Part shown: piece after piece, positions 34,101-44,486 of the stretch
How the letters are laid out: each line of letters starts with the position of its first letter
Position numbering within the stretch: position 1 is the stretch's first letter
DNA from: Adiantum capillus-veneris
Taxonomy: Eukaryota; Streptophyta; Polypodiopsida; Polypodiales; Pteridaceae
Direction of reading: 5' to 3'
Assembly (NCBI GenBank): GCA_014529385.2
Contig: CM043967.1
Coordinates: 130,883,182-130,947,181 of the forward strand
Length of the DNA stretch: 64,000 nucleotides
Notes under the pieces: model-generated
Seen by the model: the letters and a program-made list of their open reading frames with translations, nothing else
What the model was told of the DNA's origin: nothing
Database searches by the model: none
Position numbers and translations under genes: made by a program

Positions 34101-34793
34101 GGGAAGCATGTGAATCCCCCAGATAAAGGGAAATTTTCTAGACCATGAAGTATGGCCAAACCATGTATAGTCGCATCTCCATGAGATGTCTCCCATATTC
34201 AGTGTGTTCTTTATCCTGTGAGTTTCTAGTAAGCCCCTCCTGTGATAAATCCACTTCTCTGAGCATTTCCACAGAAGTATCATAGAATACTTCTTGAGAG
34301 TTGGCCGTTCTGGCATTAAAGTCTCCTAAGAGAACGATGTCTCCATCTCTAGAGAACTCCCATATGTCATTATTCAATATGGAGAAAGGGGACTGTCCTT
34401 TAGGTGAGAGTAGACTGATGTACTTGGAGGGAAGTAGCATATAGCGATATATAGAAATCTACCTATTTCGGCTCTCACTCTCACCCACATATACCTTGCT
34501 TGCTCGTCTTTCCTGATAATCTGTAGTAGTGGTTTCAGCTCCTCTTTAAATAAGACTGCTACTCCTCCTGAACCCCGGCTACCCCGTAGAGATCTCTTGT
34601 CTGGTCGACCAACAGTTTCCCATAAATAACCCTTCACATGTGGCATAAGCTGTCCCGGTATCTGGTGTGTCTCTGAGTAGACAACTATGTCTCTGTCCCT
34701 AAAGCTGTCTTCAAAGGCACCTACATCTAGCCTATATGATCCATTACAATTCCACGCCGCTATCCGGAGCGTTGCCCCATAGGTCTCGCACCG
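31196..34793 (-). pseudogene. LINE O ORF2 (endonuclease-RT-C-terminus, frameshifted)
   Basis: The domains in order from 34793 down are: endonuclease starting AAWNCNGSYRLD, with GSGGVAVLFKE, LLGDFNARTA, STVDYV and DHALL; linker with NSWYDEECRE; RT with CCFVDFRKAFDTVARARL, GVKQGCPLSPTLFG and YADDIVLIAES; thumb; and a C-terminal part. Overlapping frames at 33647-34646, 33097-33558, 32556-33299, 32230-32553, 31537-32214 and 31196-31612 show at least five frameshifts. All catalytic signatures are still readable. The C-terminal Cys motif is disrupted near 31600. Confidence 0.9.
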
Positions 34794-34796
34794 TCA
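34791..34796 (-). other. ORF1/ORF2 stop in LINE O (TGA CGG)
   Basis: TGA at 34794-34796 followed by CGG. The downstream frame is open into the endonuclease start WNCNGS, with no in-frame ATG before it. An ATG overlaps the TGA (ATGA), but it is in a different frame from ORF2 and soon stops. Confidence 0.65.
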
Positions 34797-35954
34797 TGAT
34801 GAGCGCTTTTCCAGAACCACTACTTTCCCTCCTCTATAAAAGGCGATTTTCCCCTTTTCTCTTGCTGCCCTGATCTCTGGCATCAACTCTTGCATGTGTG
34901 CCACTTGTGCCAATGTAAGGTCATCTCCAAGGAAAATACCGGTTTTCTTAAGAGTTGGCCTCGTCTTTAGAAATTCTTTCCTTATTTCTATATTCGGGAA
35001 GCGGAGAATAAGTGCCCTATCCTTTACGTTTCCCTTCTCATCGATTCCTTTCTTGCCCACTCTCCATGCACTTGTGTGAGTAGGCTCTGTGATGCCCATG
35101 CGTTGTAGCAGTTCCTTCACTTCTTCATCTACATTCCCTTTGTCTTTGACTCCTGTGACCCGCACATGCAGAGCCCGATTCTTTCTTTTTTGCTCTTCCT
35201 CAATGGTCATATTAATAATGGTGGAGGTAGGTGTGGTCTCGGGCATCTGGGCCTTCCCTTTCTTCGCATCCTCAATCCATTTCTCTGCTTCATCAACCTT
35301 TTCTTGTGTCTTAAAAAGATGTTCCGCCCATGAAGATACCGTTTTCGATTTCTGTTCATCTCCTTCCCGTAGAGATTTCATCTGATCCTTCATGTCCTCG
35401 AGCTCCTTTAGCACCGAAGGTTGATCGTCTCCCTTCTCCTTAGTTGCAGAGTTGCAAGCCACAAGTTCTCCTTTTAGCTCCTCGATTATTGCATCTTTTT
35501 CCCCCATGTGCTTTTCCATAGTTTTTCTCCATGCTTCAAAACTTGCTACTGCCTCATCGAGTTTCTTTTGCATAACGCATTCTGTTACATTTACTTCGGC
35601 CTTGATTAGGTTTCGTAATTCCGTTTTCAAGATCTGAATTTCCTCATTCTGTATTCCCCGGATCTCTCTCCTTAGTTCTCTCATCATGCCTCCATACATG
35701 GAGTTCCTGTAGCTCTCAGCGCTCGCGTGCATTTCCTTCCTGATGTCATCCCTCATATAGTTTAGCTCTGATTTGAGCATCACCTGGACCTTCTCCATCA
35801 TTAGCTCATCATGTATCCTGGAGGTTTTCCCAACTCGTAAGGATCCTGGTGATAGTACAGTATCTCTGTTTCTCCGTTTAAATGTAGCTGTTGTTTTTTT
35901 TGTGGTGGTGTAGCTATCTACACCCGGCCCTTCCCCTTCGGTAGGCGGATCCAT
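34794..35954 (-). CDS. LINE O ORF1 protein (intact, 386 codons)
   Basis: The longest intact LINE ORF1 here. A polar N-terminus is followed by a long coiled coil (about residues 50-230, many E/K/L heptads), an RRM-like core with RALHVRVTGV and RALILRFPN, and a C-terminal domain (GDDLTLAQVAHMQELMPEI, then AAREKGKIAFYRGGKVVV). It closely matches G1 ORF1, which is shorter at the N-terminus. It would form trimers and coat LINE RNA, by analogy with L1 ORF1p. Its stop is TGA-CGG, with ORF2 in frame. Confidence 0.85.
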   Translation of the reverse strand: MDPPTEGEGPGVDSYTTTKKTTATFKRRNRDTVLSPGSLRVGKTSRIHDELMMEKVQVMLKSELNYMRDDIRKEMHASAESYRNSMYGGMMRELRREIRGIQNEEIQILKTELRNLIKAEVNVTECVMQKKLDEAVASFEAWRKTMEKHMGEKDAIIEELKGELVACNSATKEKGDDQPSVLKELEDMKDQMKSLREGDEQKSKTVSSWAEHLFKTQEKVDEAEKWIEDAKKGKAQMPETTPTSTIINMTIEEEQKRKNRALHVRVTGVKDKGNVDEEVKELLQRMGITEPTHTSAWRVGKKGIDEKGNVKDRALILRFPNIEIRKEFLKTRPTLKKTGIFLGDDLTLAQVAHMQELMPEIRAAREKGKIAFYRGGKVVVLEKRSS

Positions 35955-36174
35955 CGAACCCGAGCCACAAATGTGGGGGAGGGTACTAGGGTGAGGGATC
36001 GAGAATAGGGCAAAACTTAAAAGTTTAACTTAAAACTTAAAAGTCTTTAAACTTTAACGTAGGAGGTATGAGGACGTTCTACGCGTAGAGATCTGCATGC
36101 GAAACCTAGTCTCTGCGCCCCTGCTGCGAGCTACCAGCCTACCCAACCTGCTACCAGTGCGCGTCCCCCATCAG

Positions 36175-36262
36175 CGTGACCTGTTGCCTGCACGCAAATT
36201 GCCCAACTACGCGACCTGTTGCCTGCATGCAAGTTGCCCAACTACGCGACCTGTTGCGGGGC
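36175..36262. repeat. Tandem repeats in 5' UTR of LINE O
   Basis: About two and a half copies of a unit running GACCTGTTGCCTGC(A)(C/T)GCAA(A/G)TTGCCCAACTACGC (near 36178, 36215 and 36249). They may act as a promoter, as 5' UTR repeats do in some LINEs, but nothing here proves it. Confidence 0.7.
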
Positions 36263-36369
36263 ACCTTGTGCGAACTGTTGTCTGTGCGCGCCTTAGACAC
36301 CTGCGCGACCTACTACACTTGCCTTGGCCACCTGCGTGAGAGAGAGTCCTGCTCGCGTAGTGAACCTGC

Positions 36370-36474
<105 letters not shown>

Positions 36475-36735
36475 TGGCCCATGAGACAAGAAACTATACA
36501 TCTGGTAATACATCTCTCGTCTACTGAAACAGAAAAAAGATCTACTCAACATCATAGTGATGTTTGAGTCTACAAAGCTAAAACTAAGCTAAAACTGAGA
36601 ATATGTACAAATACATGACTGATCCCATCCAAATCTGAGCATCAACTTCTATCTTCCTGTCTTCTATCCCAGGATATCCCAGATGGGTAGATCTAGTATA
36701 GAGAGGCCGCTGAAAGGTGGCACTTGTCTTCGATG

Positions 36736-38165
36736 TCAAGCGATGATGCCTCTGATTTGGTGCAAATGGCGGGGTCTGGGTCGAGGCCCGGGTGGTCGAG
36801 GACGGCGAGTACGACCCTGTGCAGTGGCCTGATCAAGACGGACTCCTCTAGGCCTCGATGGACGTGGTCCTGAAGGTGTGGTTGTATCCATAGACGGAGT
36901 CTGTGTCCCAAGGTCCTCACCCTCTCTACTGAAGAAGTCACGCATAGTGCGCCGTCGATCTGTTGGTGGAGAACTGTCTTGTAATAGTTTGTCCTTGTGC
37001 CTCCTCAGCTCTAGTAAAAAGAGTCTGAGGCATCTCTGGTCCTCATAATCCATCACCCGACGTAATGGTCCAAAGCCCTCTCTGAAAAGGCAATGGTATC
37101 TCCCCCTGATCTCGTAATAGACTGTGCAGCGGCAAATGTAATGCTCCTCAGATTCCACCTCTTGGTGGCATAGCTGACATGTCCTATCTGTCCGGGCCAT
37201 CTGCATGTATCTGCCTGTCTGGATGTGTAGTTGATGGGAGGAGGTACGAATCTGTCCAATGGCACTGCGCAACCCATGTGAGAGATGTACATCCATGTAT
37301 GCTGGCCGAATCACAAAACCCTCCAACGAAACATGCAAGAAGTGGTCCCTGTAATGGGCCATCTTCGTGCCTAATGGCTCTTGAGGTCGCTGCCAGGTCC
37401 TTTCTGTCTCCAGCTGCACAATATCTGATTTTATCACCTGGTTGCGCTCAGTGCGCGTAAGCTGGAGGTGCGGGCAGTCCAAGCTATACTGGAAGGGTGG
37501 AAGTGCATCCATCTGTAGTCCATGTCTCCCAAACCATGCGTGCATCTGTGCATACCAACAATCATGAACCCCATCTTCTGCTAACTGTCTGGAGGAATCT
37601 AGTGCCAATCTCGAATATCTCTCTGGGGGGAGCTCCCATATGCGATGTAGGCCACACTCTGAAATATGGCCTCTGTCACTATGGAGGATGTTGCCATCTC
37701 AGCTTTGACAATAGCATGTGGTATTGATGCCTTGCACCGGATCATCTGTGCAATCATCGTAACTAGTGGTCTCTCCATACGCCTCCACTCCTCTGTACTG
37801 AGGCTAGGCCCCCACACCATGGATCCATACAACAATGCCGGGGTGACCAACGAATTGAACAACCAAAGCTTCGTGCGCGGCTCCTGAAACTGTACATGAG
37901 CACACTATCTCTCAAGCCTCCCCAAAGCTGCGAAGCCCCTGTCCAACCTAGCATCTGCTGCTTGCTTCAATGAGAAGCGCGGGCCTGTAAAAGTCACTCC
38001 TAAGTATACATAAGACCGTACCTGCTCCACCATCTCCCCTCTAAATGTGAACTGATGCTCTACTCGAGTGACCCATGCCTGTGTGGTGTTGAACACCATA
38101 ACCTTGGTTTTCCCAAGGTTCATTGTCAAGTCCCTATCTGCACAAAATCTCTGGAGAGCATCCAA
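36736..38165 (-). pseudogene. LINE P ORF2 thumb and C-terminal domain
   Basis: Frames 37905-38165 (LGKTKVMVFNTT), 37599-37862 (LLYGSMVWGPS) and 36736-37608 cover the region after RT. The C-terminal piece has CQLCHQEVESEEHYICRC, the CX2CX8HX4C motif seen in G1. Frameshifts separate the pieces. Confidence 0.85.
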
Positions 38166-40342
38166 CTGTCTCTGTAGCCCCTCTGGAAGTCCGAAATCAA
38201 TACCACATCGTTTGCATACAAAAGAAGTGGTATCATCACCCCTGCCAGGTTGGATCCTGCATCACCATATGTATCCACATACTCTGAGAGCTCATCGATG
38301 TAAATCCCAAAGAGAGTGGGAGACAGTGGGCATCCCTGTTTCACCCCAATGGTACTTTCAATAGCATCTGAAAGTCCACCTGGGGCCCTCACCCTCCCAG
38401 TCACCGACTCATAGAATGCATAAATCCCCCATCGGATAGCCTTTGGAACTCCTATATCCTGTAGCCTCTGTATCAAACGAAATCTCGGGACAGAATCAAA
38501 TGCCTTGCGGAAGTCCACAAAGCAACAATATAGTCTCCTCCTATCTCCCTCTGCCCGCCGCTCCTCTATCAATGCCCGAAGAGTCAGTATGTGATCCATA
38601 GTGGAGAACCCTCGCCGAAAACTAGCCTGTCCTCTAGCTCTGTGGCCATGTCTCTCTGCCCAGACACTGAGCTCTCTCTCTACGATAGACCCATAAATCT
38701 TGGCCAAATAATGCCCAATCATAATGGTCCTATAGTTGCCCTGTACCATCGGATCCCCACTTTTGAAAAGTGGGACTATGGTATTGGCCGTCCAACTGGC
38801 TGGAAAGCCCTCACAAACCGCCCTGTTAAACATGTGTGCCAAAAGGGGGGCCAGTTCCCTACATGCATAGATGAAGTGCTCACCCACTAGCCCATCCTGA
38901 TCTTGGGCTCTCCCATGCTGTAATCTGCTGATGGCCTCTGCTACCATATGTACAGTAAAGAAGTCGCTCATGTGCGGTCTAATGTCCCCTGGCTGTGGAA
39001 TGTGGGGCTGTCTTGGGATATCATATAGTGCCTCTGCATATGCTCTCCATGCCTCTGGGGTTGTAATGGGGGTACCCGGCTGTCTCTCCTGAAACATCCT
39101 CCATGCTCTCTTGCTGTCCTGACTCAAGAACAACTGGTATATCTCGTCCTCCAGGCGTATCAGGTAGGCCCTCTTCTTCCGCCGAATAAGACGGCAGAAG
39201 ATCGTCTGTGCATGCTTATGGCTACATGTCCCACAAGCCTCCTCTCTCTGAAGCCTCTTCCGGGTCTCCCGGCACTCATCATCATACCAACTGTTGCACG
39301 GAGCAGTGCAACGCGGAGGGGCTGCTGATGCCACTGTACATGGGAAGGCCAATCCCGCTGATGCATGTAACACATGTGCCATACCCTGGGTGAGCTCATC
39401 CAATGTGCGATGCGGATCCAATACATACAGCCTATCCGACACTGTGGCCCCATAGATGTCAGTAGTCGCTGTAGTAAACTGATAATGTGGATGTCTAGGG
39501 GATGGGTCTCCCTGCAGCTCTGCATCTCCACCACCCATCAATGTGAAGCTCAAATATGCATGATCTGCTGCCAAAGCCAGGGGACGCCCTGAAATAGTAA
39601 AATCTCTGATGTCCGGAATCAGTGCATGTGATCCCATCAAGTAGTCTACCGTACTTGAACCCCCTGTGGGGTTCCAACATGTAAGAGCATCCGATCCGGG
39701 CCATCGTGGAAGGCCATTATAGATAAGCAACCCATGGGCACTGCCTAAAGCTAGAAAATGCATGCCGTATTCTGTCACATTCCCAGCATCCTGTGCCATC
39801 CTATGCATATGCAAGTCACATGGGTTCAACTCGCGGAGCATCTCGTCCTGAGTATCATACATTGCCACTTGCTCCGTGCGAGTGCGTGCATTGAAATCCT
39901 CTGCCAGAAGTATGTCCCCCATGCTTGCAAATCTCACAATATCCTCATATAACGTCAAAAACGGTGATTCCCCATGAGAAGCATAACGCGAATGGGCTGG
40001 TGGAAAATAGCATGCTGCAATGTACAAGTCCCTATTGCATCTCCTGCGTACTCGAATCCACATATAGCGTGCCTCAGGGTCTCTATGTACAATATGTACT
40101 CTGTCATGCAAGGCATCTCTATATAATACTGCCACCCCTCCTGAGCCTCGAGTACCTCCAGGCGTCCGGGGCTGTGGACGGAACACGGATTCCCATCTAT
40201 AGCCACGGATGTCTGGTAGTCGTCTCCCTGCACACTGATGAGTCTCTGTATAAATAGCTAGGTCCACCTCCCTGAATGTATCCTCAAAGTATCCTGCATC
40301 TAACCTGAGCAACCCGTTACAATTCCACACCGTGCATCTCAA
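38126..40342 (-). CDS. LINE P ORF2 endonuclease and RT (738-codon frame, catalytic changes)
   Basis: One open frame covers endonuclease and most of RT. The endonuclease has WNCNG, ETHQ, GSGGVAVLY, STVDYL and DHAYL, but GDFN is changed to EDFN. RT has CCFVDFRKAFDSVP and GVKQGCPLSPTLFG, but the catalytic box is YANDVVLIS, with the first Asp of the pair replaced by Asn. It then shifts frame near 38190. The frame begins with a non-ATG codon in the listed extent and is open back to the ORF1 TGA. Enzyme activity is unlikely. Confidence 0.85.
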   Translation of the reverse strand: MRCTVWNCNGLLRLDAGYFEDTFREVDLAIYTETHQCAGRRLPDIRGYRWESVFRPQPRTPGGTRGSGGVAVLYRDALHDRVHIVHRDPEARYMWIRVRRRCNRDLYIAACYFPPAHSRYASHGESPFLTLYEDIVRFASMGDILLAEDFNARTRTEQVAMYDTQDEMLRELNPCDLHMHRMAQDAGNVTEYGMHFLALGSAHGLLIYNGLPRWPGSDALTCWNPTGGSSTVDYLMGSHALIPDIRDFTISGRPLALAADHAYLSFTLMGGGDAELQGDPSPRHPHYQFTTATTDIYGATVSDRLYVLDPHRTLDELTQGMAHVLHASAGLAFPCTVASAAPPRCTAPCNSWYDDECRETRKRLQREEACGTCSHKHAQTIFCRLIRRKKRAYLIRLEDEIYQLFLSQDSKRAWRMFQERQPGTPITTPEAWRAYAEALYDIPRQPHIPQPGDIRPHMSDFFTVHMVAEAISRLQHGRAQDQDGLVGEHFIYACRELAPLLAHMFNRAVCEGFPASWTANTIVPLFKSGDPMVQGNYRTIMIGHYLAKIYGSIVERELSVWAERHGHRARGQASFRRGFSTMDHILTLRALIEERRAEGDRRRLYCCFVDFRKAFDSVPRFRLIQRLQDIGVPKAIRWGIYAFYESVTGRVRAPGGLSDAIESTIGVKQGCPLSPTLFGIYIDELSEYVDTYGDAGSNLAGVMIPLLLYANDVVLISDFQRGYRDSWMLSRDFVQIGT

Positions 40343-40360
40343 TGTCTCATGGGCGGCTAA

Positions 40361-40366
40361 CTGTCA
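40361..40366 (-). other. ORF1/ORF2 stop in LINE P (TGA CAG)
   Basis: TGA at 40364-40366 followed by CAG. ORF2 is in the same frame and open from this stop through WNCNG, as in G1 and O. Confidence 0.6.
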
Positions 40367-41505
40367 ACGAGCCTTCCGCTCGGCAATGATCACCCGTCCA
40401 TCTCTATAAACAGCAAACTTTCCTTGTTTTCGGGCTTCCAATACCTTTGGCATACATTCCTTACGGTGTGCAACCTGGGCGGGGGTAAGATCCTCATCCA
40501 GGTAGATTTTCTCACCCTTCAATGCTGATCGTTTGGCCAGGAATGTATTCTTTTTCCCCATGTCCTCAAATTTCAGCATAAGGATACGACCCCTTTTGTC
40601 TGCCACATCCCCAACCCGCCATGCATCCAGCACTAATGACGACTCAACTCCCAATTTGCTACATAAAGCCGCGGCATCCTCCTTGGCGGTCTTTGCCTCC
40701 TCCCATCCCACCACTCTAACGCGGAGGGCCCTAACTTTGCGCTTGGCTTCCTCTTCAAGTGTAGCATTCATCACTTCCGTTTGATTAGAGGGCATGCCTT
40801 TGTTTTTCTTGACAACCTCAATCCAAGGAGCGCATTCTTTCACCTCTTTGTCCACCGCATCTTTCGCCATTTCAGCCCTGTGTGTACCTTTTTTTCAACA
40901 TTCTCTTGCACTTTTGACACACTTGCTTCCACCGCTGCAATTGCCTCCTTGCTTTTTTTAATCTCATTTTCCATTGCCGTGGACACCTCCTGCTTGCATG
41001 CCTCTTTCATGGCCTTGCCTTCAGCTTTCAACCCCTCTTGTAACAATTTAAACATGTCCTTGGCCATGAAAGCGTGTATCTTTCCCTCAAGAGGGACCAA
41101 TTCAGCCTTGAGTTGAGCTGTCATCTCCTTCTGTGATTTGCCTTCATATGTTTGCATCTCCTCCTTCCATTTTTCATACATAGAGATCCCAAGGGTGTGC
41201 ATTTCTCCCCTAATCTCCGATTTAAATGCAGTCATACATTCCAGTATTCGGGATTCAACCTTTGCCATTTCCTCCTTCACATAAGCATACATCTCACCTT
41301 TATCCACTGGTGCAGCTCGTGTGCGGGCTGATTTTGACAATCTCTTGACTGAGATAGGCGTTTGGCCAACCTCTCTCGCTCTTCTCCGTACATACTTATT
41401 GAATGGCATTCTTATGTCAGGACTGAATGCATTGTTCAGATTAATTCCCTTCACAGGGGATACCGGGGGGGTGTCAGGATGCCCCTCAGGGTCCGAACGA
41501 TCCAT
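40364..41505 (-). pseudogene. LINE P ORF1 (one frameshift)
   Basis: The N-terminal half (40840-41505) is a coiled-coil-rich segment. The C-terminal half (40364-40870) has RALRVRVVGWEE, then GRILMLKF and DEDLTPAQVAHRKECMPKV...ARKQGKFAVYRDG. The two overlap in different frames near 40850, so one frameshift splits the gene. Confidence 0.8.
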
Positions 41506-41522
41506 ATCTCTCTACTGCATAC

Positions 41523-41525
<3 letters not shown>

Positions 41526-41581
<56 letters not shown>

Positions 41582-41704
41582 AAGAAAGAAAGAAAAATTT
41601 TTAACGTCTATGTCAGGCCGAAATCGGCCTATGAGACAAATCAAATGTACATGGTGTGTATGTCATCCGTCTATCGGAAAGACAAATGAAACAAAACTGA
41701 TACA

Positions 41705-41710
<6 letters not shown>
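41526..41710 (-). mobile_element. Short LINE-end unit Q (SINE-like)
   Basis: GA tract plus (GAAA)n (41526-41597), then TTTTTAACGTCTATG, hairpin GGCCGAAATCGGCC, and the ~75-bp body ending GATACAAAACTG, followed by another GA tract at 41711. The body is the same as unit M, base for base over most of its length. Confidence 0.75.
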
Positions 41711-41767
<57 letters not shown>

Positions 41768-42052
41768 GAGACCTACCTGCGCTGCTGCTCGCTGTTGTCA
41801 ATTCTCTTCTATGCTGCCTGTGTAACCTTGGATAATAGAACTGCTGTGTCCAATGACTCTGGATCCTGCGCGCTATTGCTCACCCTGCGCACGCTGCTGC
41901 AGAGAGATAGAGAGGGCCTGCTCACTTCCCTGCTGCCCTGAGACCTGCTCACGGAGAGAGCTTCCCTCACGCTGCCCTTCCCTTCACGCGTGCTGCTGCC
42001 TTCCCTTCACGCGAGAGTGCTGCTGCCTTCCCTTCACGTGTGCTGCATACCC

Positions 42053-42085
<33 letters not shown>

Positions 42086-42143
42086 AGGGGGGGGGGGCAG
42101 AGAGGTAGGTTTGTAACTATCCTTCATAATTATGTATGTGCAG
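41711..42143. repeat. GA microsatellites, LINE 5'-end-like repeats and intron end
   Basis: GA tract 41711-41768; CTGCTGCCTTCCCTTCACGCG-type repeats (three copies, 41970-42045) like LINE 5' ends; GA tract 42053-42075; G run 42087-42097; then TGTAACTATCCTTCATAATTATG and the splice acceptor TGTGCAG at 42143. The array of LINEs therefore ends within ~50 bp of the RecQ exon. Confidence 0.7.
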
Positions 42144-42296
42144 TTCGATATAAAGACCTGCTTAAGAATCCTTATGAAGACCTGAGGAAGTTGATCAAAG
42201 CAGATGTGGATGCATGTGCTATTGTGTATTGCCATGCTCGTACTACCTGTGACGAAGTGGGAGCTCAATTGCAGGCAGATGGTATCTCATGCAGAG
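42144..42296 (+). CDS. RecQ helicase (RECQL3-like), exon a
   Basis: Codes for RYKDLLKNPYEDL...IKAD, then CAIVYCHARTTCDE and QADGISCR. This is the start of the second helicase lobe of plant RECQL3-type proteins: RecQ helicases unwind forked and recombination DNA in the nucleus and guard genome stability. The 3' splice acceptor TATGTATGTGCAG precedes 42144. The donor AG|GTTTGT follows 42296. The exon starts in phase 1 and ends with one base of the next codon. Upstream exons (motifs I-III) are not in the window, or I cannot see them. Confidence 0.85.
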
Positions 42297-42377
42297 GTTT
42301 GTGGGTTTCAATAGGGAATGATGATAGTGTGTTTGATAAACATAAATTTAGATCTCTCTATTTTATTTTTATTGCAG
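42297..42377 (+). other. Intron of 81 bp in RecQ gene
   Basis: GT at 42297, T-rich end TTTATTTTTATTGCAG at 42377. Removing it joins GISCR to VYHAGL in frame, exactly as the RecQ family requires. Confidence 0.85.
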
Positions 42378-42474
42378 TGTACCATGCTGGTCTGGGAGAC
42401 AAGGTTCGAAGTGCAGCTTTGGATGACTGGGCTTCTGGCAGAGTCCCTGTGATAGTTGGCACTGTTGCTTTTGG
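42378..42474 (+). CDS. RecQ helicase (RECQL3-like), exon b
   Basis: Codes for VYHAGLGDKVRSAALDDW and VIVGTVAFG, which is motif V up to its conserved Gly. The usual Met after AFG is not encoded before the donor GG|GTTAGT (42475). The exon ends in phase 2, while the next recognised exon begins in phase 0. The following intron, 42475-59517, is about 17 kb. Confidence 0.85.
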
Positions 42475-43311
42475 GTTAGTCAGAGAGTGCTTTGACATGC
42501 TCATTACTTGGCTATATCTTTCTATAACTAGGCTTGTCTGTCCTGTTGACTGATTTGAGCGTAGAATGGACATGGATAGCACTCTATAGTAGCAAGGTGG
42601 TTTGCCATACTTTTAAATAGTCCCTGTTAGAAAAATTTCAGAACATGCTTCATAGAAGGTGCCACATCAAATTGGTGACATATAGAGTAGGAGACCCTGT
42701 GGCTCCAGGCCGGACCAAGAATGGCTGTGAAGTGTGCATAACCTAACAATATATTCAAATAAAAGACGACTGGCCCAAGTAAAATTCTATAGAATTTTAT
42801 GTCTCTTGTCGCAAGCAGAGATCTCACTGTACAAGGCTGCACACTCAGGCTCTCTCTCTCCGGGTATCAATTAAGGACTGAAGCAAGAGTCTCTCTACAA
42901 TAGTATCTCTGTGTCTCTTCACAGAGAGTTTCTCTGTCAACTAGCCTCAGCAAGAGTGGATAGATAATTTGAAAACTAGCGAGGGTATTACTGGTGAATC
43001 TCCTGAGTTATATAAAAAACCAGAGCAGGTTGATATCACTCAGAAAGCAGTAAAACTGGTTGCAACTGCTTGAAGTAAAATCAGGTCTAGATTTTTAAAA
43101 AATCAGCTAAATTTCTGCAAGCTATCACCTGCATACATGTTATGAGAAGAAAAGAAACAATAAAACTATGAGATAATTATCAATTAGTGCATGAAAGTAG
43201 ATCTTCAGCTAGAAGAATCAATGCAGATTGATCCATCTAGTAGCCAAGCAGGCTCTAATACCATGAAATGTACAAAAAGGAAAGGAAGAGGATCTCAGGC
43301 TAGGAGGACCA
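42475..43311 (+). other. RecQ intron start and unassigned sequence with primer-site-like motif
   Basis: No coding domain is recognised. The AT-rich stretch contains GGCTCTAATACCA at 43251-43263, the complement of an initiator-Met-type primer binding site (TGGTATTAGAGCC on the minus strand). It may be the remnant of a minus-strand LTR element with its LTR above 43264. The rest could be native intron. Confidence 0.35.
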
Positions 43312-43370
43312 TGTCACAAACTGATGACGTGTCAGCCACTAAAGACGAAGGGGAAAGGGGGGGGGGGGGG
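43312..43370 (+). repeat. Start of a C/F-family LTR cut at a G run
   Basis: TGTCACAAACTGATGACGTG at 43312 matches the start of the F-family LTR (compare 63668). The match lasts ~25 bases and then meets a purine stretch ending in 14 G (43357-43370). The rest of the LTR is missing. Confidence 0.5.
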
Positions 43371-43424
43371 TTGTGGGGGTGGTAGGGCTTCCTGATCCTA
43401 AACCACTGCCAATCTGCAAATTCC

Positions 43425-43846
43425 GGTTGAGGGGCTGAGGGTTGAATCGGTGATGAGACGAAGGGCGGCGAGGGTCGGCCTGAATGCTGGCTGAAAAACG
43501 CTGATGTAAGGCTGCAAAAACGATGGTACTGCTGGTCCTTGAGAGGCTCTACTTCTCTGATCCTCTGCTTGACTCCGGTGCCAAGGGGCTTCATTTATAG
43601 GTCTTTCAGCCATTTGCCCTACCTACTTTTAATAAATTTCATGTCAAAGTCACTTATTAATAAATGACTTAAGTGACTGTTCATATGTCTATATGCTTCA
43701 GAGACTTAATTGTGCAAGTGAGGGTATTCAACTATGACTTGCCTGATCATGCACGTTCTTCTAGAGGCTCACAGTGCCAGGCTAGGTCCTACGCTAGACT
43801 ACGATTGATGCTAGACAGTGGCAGAAGCTTGTCCACGTACGTGACA
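43425..43846 (-). repeat. 3' LTR of element D, truncated
   Basis: On the minus strand it begins TGTCACGTACGTGGAC after a purine tract. It aligns with 46530-47017, including ATTTATAGGTCTTT (TATA-like on the minus strand TATAAATGAAG) and TTATTAATAAATGACTTAAG. The distal part of the LTR is missing beyond about 43425. Confidence 0.75.
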
Positions 43847-44474
43847 TCCCCTCTGTTAAAGGTAAGGCACAACTGCCGTACTATCTATACTTCTGATGCG
43901 TGTGGATGCATAAACCGATGAAAACTCCTCCAAACTGTTGGATACTACGGATGTAGGTATTGTTGCGATGTAAACACCGACCAACCGAGTTACTAGGTAG
44001 CCTTACTACTGTCGCGCAGAATACAAGCCTTGATGTTGACTCTGCCTTATGAGCAAGTACTACCACTCGAATAGTTCTGTCGTGAAAACATTGCGGGTGA
44101 AGATGAAAGGTAAGGATGCTTGGAGGTATTTCCAAGGATTGCTTGTCGACGGAAGTGGATGCACGCTACATGCGAATGCGAATGCGAATGCAGAAGAGGG
44201 TTAGGGAACCTTTCTCCAACTCCTTCCATATCCGCATATAAGGCAAGAAGATCTTGGTACTCAAGATCTAGATTTTCGTGGATCCGATGTCGATCTTCGC
44301 TCAAAGGCATAGCGATGAAGACGGGAGCGGCCTGATGCGCGATGGACTAAGGGTGGGAGTGGCTAATACGTCCGGGATTGGGGCACGAAGCTTCTTTGAG
44401 GAGAAAAAATTGAGAGATTCTTTGGGTTCTTGGTTCTTCTTCCCTTGAGTTTGCGAAGCCAAAGCACGCACTGA
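43847..44474 (-). pseudogene. Internal remnant of element D
   Basis: About 630 bp. A short frame (44047-44310) starts MPLSEDRHRIHENLD and has no recognised domain; it may be the first codons of a gag. No protease or RT. The non-coding part nearest 43847 shares TTCTGATGCGTG with the same place in element G. Confidence 0.5.
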
Positions 44475-44486
44475 GCTTTGATACCA
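44475..44486 (-). other. Primer binding site of element D (initiator Met tRNA type)
   Basis: The minus strand reads TGGTATCAAAGC, close to the TGGTATCAGAGC complementary to the 3' end of initiator methionine tRNA. It lies one base from the LTR end (CACCTGACA). Confidence 0.8.

Larger units (their letters stand above)
30971..36369 (-). mobile_element. LINE O, near full length
   Basis: (GA)n tail (30971-31016), alpha-type module, ORF2 (31196-34793), an intact ORF1 (34794-35954) and a 5' UTR with tandem GACCTGTTGCCTGC repeats (36175-36260). ORF2 has several frameshifts and stops. The 5' end abuts the (GA)n of LINE P at 36370. Confidence 0.9.

Noticed and set aside
34786-34800. ATGA overlap of the ORF1 stop and a possible ORF2 start in LINE O (termination-reinitiation)
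   Set aside because: The ATG in ATGA is in a different frame from the endonuclease in both O and G1 and meets a stop after ~17 codons, so it cannot start ORF2.
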